From Methylobacterium sp. J-048 (GTDB lineage: Bacteria; Pseudomonadota; Alphaproteobacteria; Rhizobiales; Beijerinckiaceae), in the NCBI RefSeq assembly GCF_022829515.1, contig NZ_JAKSYL010000270.1, positions 1-64,000 of the forward strand: a stretch of DNA of 64,000 bases. Direction: 5' to 3'. The notes under the pieces were generated by a model. The model was given only the letters and a program-made list of their open reading frames with translations, did not search any database and was not told where the DNA came from. Numbering within the stretch: the first letter of the stretch is position 1; each line of letters starts with the position of its first letter. The translations under genes and the position numbers were made by a program. Shown in pieces: positions 59,570 to 64,000 of the stretch.

Positions 59570-60700
59570 ATGATGAACATCGCTCTACCGATAGATCTCG
59601 TCCGGCCGCAGGAGATCGCATTCGGCGCGGGCACCCTTGCCCGTGTCGCGCGCTTCCTCGCCGATCGCGGCTACCGCCGCCCGCTCGTGGTCGCCGATGC
59701 CTTCAACGCCGGTCGAGTGGACCTGCTCGGCCTTTCCGGCGAGATCACCATGTTCGGCACGGTGAAGCCCGAGCCGGACCTCCCGAACCTCAATGCCGTT
59801 CTGGCGCTCGCGGACGAGATCCGACCCGACTGCGTGATCGGCTTCGGTGGCGGCAGCGCCATGGATCTCGCCAAACTCGTCGCGGTTCTGCCGGGCAGCG
59901 GGCAGACCCTGCGCGATGTCGTCGGCCCCGAGAAGGTGCTCGGCCGTCGGATCGGCCTCATCCAGGTCCCGACCACCGCCGGCACCGGCAGCGAGGCGGG
60001 CACGCGCTCCCTCGTCACCGACCCGGAAGCGCAAGCCAAGCTCGCGGTGCAGAGCCGCCACATGCTGGCTGATCTCGCGGTGATCGACCCCGACCTGACC
60101 ATCACCGTGCCGGCCGCCGTGACCGCGGCGACGGGCGTCGATGCTATGGCCCATTGTGTCGAAGCCTTCACCAGCCGAAAAGCGCACCCCGCCATCGATC
60201 TCTATGCTCTCGAAGGCGCGCGCCTCGTGGGCCGCTACCTCCCGCGGGCAGTGGCAGACGGCTCCGACCGGGAAGCGCGGGCCGGGCTGGCGCTGGCCTC
60301 GCTCTATGGCGGGTTCTGCCTCGGGCCGGTGAACACCACTGCTGGCCATGCCGTGGCTTATCCGCTCGGCACCCGGCACCACGTCGCCCACGGGCTCGCC
60401 TGCGCGGCGATCTTCCCGCACACGCTGGCGTTCAACGCCCCCGCCGTGCCGGAAAAGACCGCACTGGTGCTCCAGGCGCTCGGCGCCCCGGCTAGCGCGG
60501 ACGAGGACGCGGTCCGCGAGCACGCCACCCGCTTCTGCGCCGATCTCGGCGTGGAACTGCGCCTATCGCGCATCGGCGTGCCGGAGGACGACCTCGACGC
60601 CATGGCGGGCGAGGCGCACGCCATCCGCCGCCTGCTCGACAACAACCCCCGCGACATGAGCCGCGCCAACATCCTCGCGCTCTACCGCACTGCCCATTGA
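59570..60700 (+). CDS. Iron-containing alcohol dehydrogenase family oxidoreductase
   Basis: A 376-residue group III-type dehydrogenase. NAD-binding GFGGGSAMDLAKL and TTAGTGSEAG are present; metal ligands D196-type in TGVDAMAHCVEAF, plus HAVAYPLGTRHHVAHGLACA (His residues) complete the site. Members use alcohols, aldehydes or 2-hydroxy acids, including maleylacetate reductase. Two ATGs (59570, 59573) are possible. It is 5 nt after pdxA2 and in the same operon, suggesting reduction or oxidation of a side product such as a hydroxyaldehyde; unproven. Confidence 0.88.
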   Translation: MMNIALPIDLVRPQEIAFGAGTLARVARFLADRGYRRPLVVADAFNAGRVDLLGLSGEITMFGTVKPEPDLPNLNAVLALADEIRPDCVIGFGGGSAMDLAKLVAVLPGSGQTLRDVVGPEKVLGRRIGLIQVPTTAGTGSEAGTRSLVTDPEAQAKLAVQSRHMLADLAVIDPDLTITVPAAVTAATGVDAMAHCVEAFTSRKAHPAIDLYALEGARLVGRYLPRAVADGSDREARAGLALASLYGGFCLGPVNTTAGHAVAYPLGTRHHVAHGLACAAIFPHTLAFNAPAVPEKTALVLQALGAPASADEDAVREHATRFCADLGVELRLSRIGVPEDDLDAMAGEAHAIRRLLDNNPRDMSRANILALYRTAH

Positions 60701-60711
60701 AGGCTCTTACG

Positions 60712-61602
60712 ATGACCTCCCTTCACCCTCGCGGTGTATTCTGCGCCGCCGCCACGCCCCTCACCGCCGATTACGCGCCCGATCACACGCTGTTCGTGGC
60801 TCATACCAAACGGCTCATCGCGCAGGGCTGCGATGGCGTCGCCCTGCTCGGCACGACCGGCGAGGCGAACTCGTTCTCGCTGGCCCAGCGCAAGTCTCTG
60901 TTGGAAGTCACCGTCGAGGGCGGCGTTTCGCCCGAGAAGCTGATGCCTGGCACGGGTGTCGCGGCGATCTCGGAGACGATCGACCTGACGAAGCACGCCC
61001 TCTCGCTCGGCGTGAACACGGTCGTGATGCTCCCGCCTTTCTACTACAAGGGCGTCACCGATGACGGCTTGTTCGCCGCCTATTCGGAGGTGATTGAGCG
61101 GATCGGCGATGCACGGCTTCGCGTCGTGGTCTACCACATCCCACAAGTCTCAGGCGTGCCGATCTCCCACAACCTGATCGAGCGGCTGCGGACGCGCTAT
61201 CCAGAGACTGTTACCGGCATCAAGGATTCCTCCGGCGACCTCGCCAACCACGTAGCGATGATTGAGCGGTTCCCTGGCTTCGCCGTGTTGACAGGCGCTG
61301 ACCCGCTATTGTTGCCGCTGCTGCCGAAGGGCGTCGCAGGCTGCATAACCGCAACGTCGAACCTCTGCGCGGCAGACCTCGCCTTCGTCTACCGGCACTA
61401 TGCCGACCCATCGCATGCCGACGAGGTCGCTGCGGCGCAGGCGCGTGTCGTAACCGAGCGCGAACGCACCGTCGGACCCCGCCAGATGGCCGCGATCAAG
61501 ACACTAATTGCGCAGGCGACGGGCGAAGACGGCTGGCTGCGCTTGTGCCCGCCTCTCATGGCCCTCACCACCGACCAGCAACGCGCGCTGGGCGGTGGCT
61601 AA
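60712..61602 (+). CDS. DapA-like (dihydrodipicolinate synthase family) lyase
   Basis: A 296-residue class I aldolase-type enzyme. The Schiff-base Lys is K171 in TGIKDSSGDL, the catalytic Tyr Y141 in VVYHIPQ, and GTTGEANSFSLAQRKSLLE is the N-terminal TTGE motif. Related enzymes cleave or dehydrate 2-keto-3-deoxy sugar acids, sialate or hydroxy-oxoglutarate. As last gene of the sugar-acid operon it may handle a 2-oxo acid produced by the FAD dehydrogenase; this is inference, and true lysine synthesis is unlikely here. ATG 60712 is favoured over the upstream TTG. Confidence 0.88.
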   Translation: MTSLHPRGVFCAAATPLTADYAPDHTLFVAHTKRLIAQGCDGVALLGTTGEANSFSLAQRKSLLEVTVEGGVSPEKLMPGTGVAAISETIDLTKHALSLGVNTVVMLPPFYYKGVTDDGLFAAYSEVIERIGDARLRVVVYHIPQVSGVPISHNLIERLRTRYPETVTGIKDSSGDLANHVAMIERFPGFAVLTGADPLLLPLLPKGVAGCITATSNLCAADLAFVYRHYADPSHADEVAAAQARVVTERERTVGPRQMAAIKTLIAQATGEDGWLRLCPPLMALTTDQQRALGGG

Positions 61603-61676
61603 TCGAACCACCCTAACGCACGAGATCGCATGTCGGATGCGCCCCGAGCGGGCGCTTCGGCTTATCAATTATCGAT

Positions 61677-61890
61677 GTCCGCTTCAGAGGTTCTGACCGT
61701 TTCTGGTGAATGACTGAGATGGGCGCTGAGCTGAACGACCGCTTTTGTGCGCATTCGCTAATCGGCATTGCGTAGACTGGCCGAAAGCTGCCCATCCGGT
61801 TTTTGGCTAACGGTGGCTCAGAGCAGACATGCACGCCTGACCGAGCGTTTTACCGGCGCTTGAAAGTCCGACATATTTCCCGACAAAATG
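61677..61890 (+). repeat. Composite of dispersed repeats B and C
   Basis: Repeat B blocks GTCCGCTTCAG, GGGCGCTGAGCTGAACGACC and GACTGGCCGAAAGCTGCCC (61677-61790) are followed by the repeat C core (61845-61890: GCGTTTTACCG, GCTTGAAA, TTTCCCGACA). The B part matches 53386-53545, and the C part matches 32149-32195. This is the most complete version in the window. Confidence 0.7.
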
Positions 61891-62105
61891 TGAGCTGGTC
61901 CGGTCGGACTCCTGGCGGTTAAGACGACGCGTCGGGAAAACGATCGGATCCTGTTGGCGAATTCCGAGCGGCGGTGGGCTGGGTGTAGGGTGGCTGTCCC
62001 GCCCGGAGGGGGGCTTACGGAACCGAACCCGCTGGCCCTCACTGCCACGTTTCACACAGGTCTCAGACATGCGTACCTGCACGTGCCAGAATTCGAAAAT
62101 CACAT

Positions 62106-62144
62106 AGCGGAACGGTTGCACTTCAAACTTTCAACCGTTCCGCT
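62106..62144. repeat. Perfect 13-bp inverted repeat upstream of the IS110 gene
   Basis: AGCGGAACGGTTG and CAACCGTTCCGCT flank a 13-nt loop. It lies 42 nt before the IS110 frame. It may be a REP-like insertion target, an IS110/IS1111 subterminal repeat, or the terminator of the operon ending at 61602. None of these can be settled from the sequence. Confidence 0.7.
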
Positions 62145-62185
62145 GGGGGAGGCCCTTTTGGGACAGGCGGACAGTCGCTTGTAAC

Positions 62186-63046
62186 TTGATCTCCTCCGCA
62201 TCGAGTATGCTCCTCGGCGCGGTGCCGGGTGAGAGACTGTTAGCCACTGGGGACATCAAGCCCGCGAGTGAGCCAGGGTCCTCACCTGCCGTTCCATCGA
62301 ACCCGAACAGTCGCTTGGGCCGCTCAGCGCGAAGCTCGCTTGCGCAAGGATGGGATCAGATAGACGCTCCTGTTGTCGGGATCGATCTAGCCCGAGACCG
62401 CCTCGATGTTCACGTTCACCCGTCTGGTGCGAACTTCAGCATCGATCGCACGGCTGAAGGTGTGGCGCAGCTACGTGAAAGCCTCTTGCTCCTAAAGCCG
62501 AGGCTCGTCGCTCTGGAAGCAACCGGAGGCCTGGAAGCCGTGGTTGCACGCGGCCTCACCGCATCCGGACTGCCGGCGGTGATCGTGAACCCTACACAGG
62601 TGCGCGCGTTTGCTCACGCGCTGGGCCAACGCGCCAAAACCGACCGCATCGATGCAGCCGTGATCGCCCGGTTCGCAGCAGCCACCAACCCGCCCGTTCG
62701 CTCGCGGCCTGATGCCGACACCCAGGCCTTGGCCGATCTGGTCACACGACGCCGTCAGATCGTAGGACTGATCGCGTCCGAGCGGCAGCGGGCAAGCCAT
62801 GCTCCGTCCTGCATCACGGACAGCGTCCGGCGTGTCCTAGAGGCCCTTGAGCAGGAGCGGGGTGTGGTCGACCGCGCGATCGATGCCGCCGTCGAGCGGT
62901 CCTCTGCGTGGCGCAGGAAGGAGGAGCTCCTGATCTCTGTGCCTGGTATTGGACCGACGATCGCGTGGACCTTGATCGCAGAGCTGCCCGAGTTGGGGAG
63001 CCTTGGCCGAAAGCAAGTCGCCGCGTTGGTCGGTCTAGCCCCTTGA
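62186..63046 (+). pseudogene. IS110-family transposase, truncated by an IS3 insertion
   Basis: The N-terminal DEDD domain is clear: GIDLARDRLDVHVH, ALEATGGLEAVVARGL and AKTDRIDAAVIARFA. The C-terminal transposase_20 domain begins (LISVPGIGPTIAWTLIAELPELGSLGRKQVAALVGLAP) and is then cut at a TGA that belongs to the IS3 element's left end, so about 60-100 C-terminal residues with the catalytic Ser region are missing. The start is uncertain; 62186 is the longest frame and the family normally starts nearer PVVGID. The element is presumed inactive. Confidence 0.85.
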
Positions 63047-63109
63047 TCGTCCCCCTTTGAAGTGGTCCGCCCTGAAGTATGGCTTTTGAGCCGACAGAGG
63101 ACGGAATCG

Positions 63110-63385
63110 ATGGCCCAACGACCCAAGCCTGAGGAGATCGTGAGCAAGCTGCGTCAGGTCGACGTGCTGGTCTCACAAGGACAGAGCGTCGCCGCTTCGA
63201 TCAGGGCGATCGGCGTGACCGAGGTGAAGTACGATCGACGGCGCAAGGAGTACGGCAGCCTGAAATCGGATCAAGTGAAGCGGATGAAGGATCTTGAGAC
63301 GGAGAACCAACGTCTCAGGCGGGCGATCGCAGATCTGACGCTGGACAAGCTGATCTTGCAGGAGGCGTCCCGGGGAAACTTCTGA
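63110..63385 (+). CDS. IS3-family transposase OrfA (91 aa)
   Basis: DNA-binding subunit of the IS3 transposase: N-terminal helix-turn-helix (PKPEEIVSKLRQVDVLVSQGQSVAASIRAIGVTEVKYDRRRKEYG) and a leucine-zipper-like helix (VKRMKDLETENQRLRRAIADLTLDKLILQE). Ends at TGA 63383-63385, immediately after a slippery heptamer at 63373, for production of the OrfAB fusion. Confidence 0.92.
   Translation: MAQRPKPEEIVSKLRQVDVLVSQGQSVAASIRAIGVTEVKYDRRRKEYGSLKSDQVKRMKDLETENQRLRRAIADLTLDKLILQEASRGNF
63373..63379 (+). promoter_or_regulatory. Programmed -1 frameshift heptamer of the IS3 element
   Basis: G GGA AAC fits X XXY YYZ and is in the orfA zero frame (codons GGA AAC). Slipping back one base gives GGG AAA CTT CTG and continues in the orfB frame past the orfA stop 4 nt downstream. 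This is the expected site of OrfAB synthesis. Confidence 0.75.
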
Positions 63386-64000
63386 GCCCCGCGCGCCGAC
63401 GCGCCTGTGTCGAGCACATCATGCTGACGATGAACGTCTCTGAGCGTCGCGCCTGCCGGGCGCTCGGTCAGCATCGCTCGACACAGCGCAAGGTGCCGCG
63501 GGGGCGCGACGACGAAGAGGCGCTGACGGCCGACCTCATCGCGCTGGCGGAGCGGTACGGTCGCTACGGCTACCGGAAGATCAGCGCGCTGCTGAAGGCG
63601 GCCGGGTGGTTCGTCAACGACAAACGCGTCGAGCGGATCTGGCGGCGTGAGGGTCTGAAGGTCCCGGCCAAGCAGCCCAAGCGGGGGCGGATCTGGGACA
63701 ACGACGGGTCCTGTATCCGTCTTCGCCCGGAATACCGCAATCACGTGTGGTCGTATGACTTCGTCGAGGCGCGCACACATGATGGACGCAAGATTCGGAT
63801 GCTCAACGTCGTCGACGAGTTCACGCATGAATGCTTGGCGATCCGGGTTGCCCGCAAGCTCAAAGCGGTCGATGTGATCGACGTGCTCTCGGATCTGTTC
63901 ATCCTGCGTGGCGTGCCGGGCCATATCCGTTCGGATAACGGGCCGGAGTTCGTCGCGAAGGCTGTCCAAGCTTGGATCACCGGCGTCGGAGCCAAGACGG
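63382..64000 (+). CDS. IS3-family transposase OrfB, partial (window end)
   Basis: The catalytic DDE integrase subunit, read in the -1 frame relative to orfA and open to the end of the window. Recognisable parts: VSERRACRALGQHRST, LIALAERYGRYGYRKISALLKAAGW, the first catalytic Asp in HVWSYDFVEARTHDGRKIRMLNVVDEFTHECL and the second in IRSDNGPEF. The catalytic Glu lies beyond 64000. The frame can be entered by -1 frameshift at 63373; ATG 63421 is an internal alternative. No disruption is seen in the visible part. Confidence 0.9.
   Translation, partial: MSPARRRACVEHIMLTMNVSERRACRALGQHRSTQRKVPRGRDDEEALTADLIALAERYGRYGYRKISALLKAAGWFVNDKRVERIWRREGLKVPAKQPKRGRIWDNDGSCIRLRPEYRNHVWSYDFVEARTHDGRKIRMLNVVDEFTHECLAIRVARKLKAVDVIDVLSDLFILRGVPGHIRSDNGPEFVAKAVQAWITGVGAKT

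Larger units (their letters stand above)
61603..62185. other. Intergenic interval with repeats B, C and an inverted repeat
   Basis: No gene is supported in 583 bp. It holds repeat B/C material at 61677-61890 and a perfect 13-bp inverted repeat at 62106-62144, ahead of the IS110 transposase. Confidence 0.55.
63044..64000 (+). mobile_element. IS3-family insertion sequence, left part (runs off the window)
   Basis: The left end TGATCGTCCCCCTTTGAAG starts exactly where the IS110 protein is cut. It carries orfA (63110-63385) and the beginning of orfB in the -1 frame. The right end, and thus the inverted repeat and target duplication, lie outside the window. The orfA/orfB layout and transposase motifs point to the IS3 family, probably the IS51/IS407 group. 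Confidence 0.85.

Noticed and set aside
1-64000. CRISPR arrays, tRNA and rRNA genes
   Set aside because: No regularly spaced identical repeats and no tRNA- or rRNA-like sequence were seen by eye; a tRNAscan-SE run would settle the tRNA point.

Overview
The window is high-GC alphaproteobacterial DNA. Gene content and style (bcsS/bcsN cellulose genes, many hybrid sensor kinases, sugar-acid and nitrile catabolism, degenerate insertion-sequence debris, short dispersed intergenic repeats) fit the Methylobacterium group of the Rhizobiales. That assignment is inferred from gene families, not from a database search. No tRNA, rRNA or CRISPR array was found.

Layout. 0-1 kb: a frameshifted ISL3-type transposase relic beside a 175-bp dispersed repeat. 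1.2-3.3 kb: small minus-strand genes (a hypothetical, a CheY-like receiver, a PilZ protein). 3.6-18.4 kb: a biofilm block. A soluble PAS hybrid kinase with a terminal phosphotransfer domain is coupled to a NarL-type regulator. Then comes a cellulose operon, bcsS-bcsA-bcsB-bcsZ-(repeat protein)-bcsN, closed by a receiver-phosphotransfer protein. Almost every junction overlaps or is under 10 nt. 18.6-24.5 kb: a large unknown protein, a Tat-exported thiamine-diphosphate enzyme, and a convergent pair (NHL protein, TAXI binding protein). 24.9-31.9 kb: LysR regulator divergent from a nitrilase and a complete branched-chain-type ABC importer in which one permease and one ATPase are fused. 32.3-42.0 kb: AraC, PhzF, RidA, two facing paralogous amino-acid binding proteins without permease, a class III aminotransferase, an RpiR regulator, a 3-hydroxyisobutyrate-dehydrogenase-like enzyme and an IlvD-type dehydratase.

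42.5-48.5 kb: a membrane hybrid kinase facing a translationally coupled trio (MHYT-PAS kinase, CheY-like receiver, receiver-kinase). 49.0-53.3 kb: a membrane-protease group (small membrane protein, DUF3829/YiiG-like protein, M48 metalloprotease, small anchored coiled-coil protein). 53.6-61.6 kb: a GntR/FadR regulator divergent from a six-gene sugar-acid operon (FAD dehydrogenase, MFS importer, DUF1537 kinase, PdxA2, iron alcohol dehydrogenase, DapA-like lyase). 62.1-64 kb: an IS110 transposase gene broken by an IS3-family element that runs off the end of the window and carries a canonical -1 slippery heptamer.

The strongest candidates for something undescribed are the phosphorelay built into the cellulose operon, the expanded DUF1537/PdxA2 operon, the exported thiamine-diphosphate enzyme with its NHL/TAXI partners, the orphan facing binding proteins, and the dispersed intergenic repeat family.
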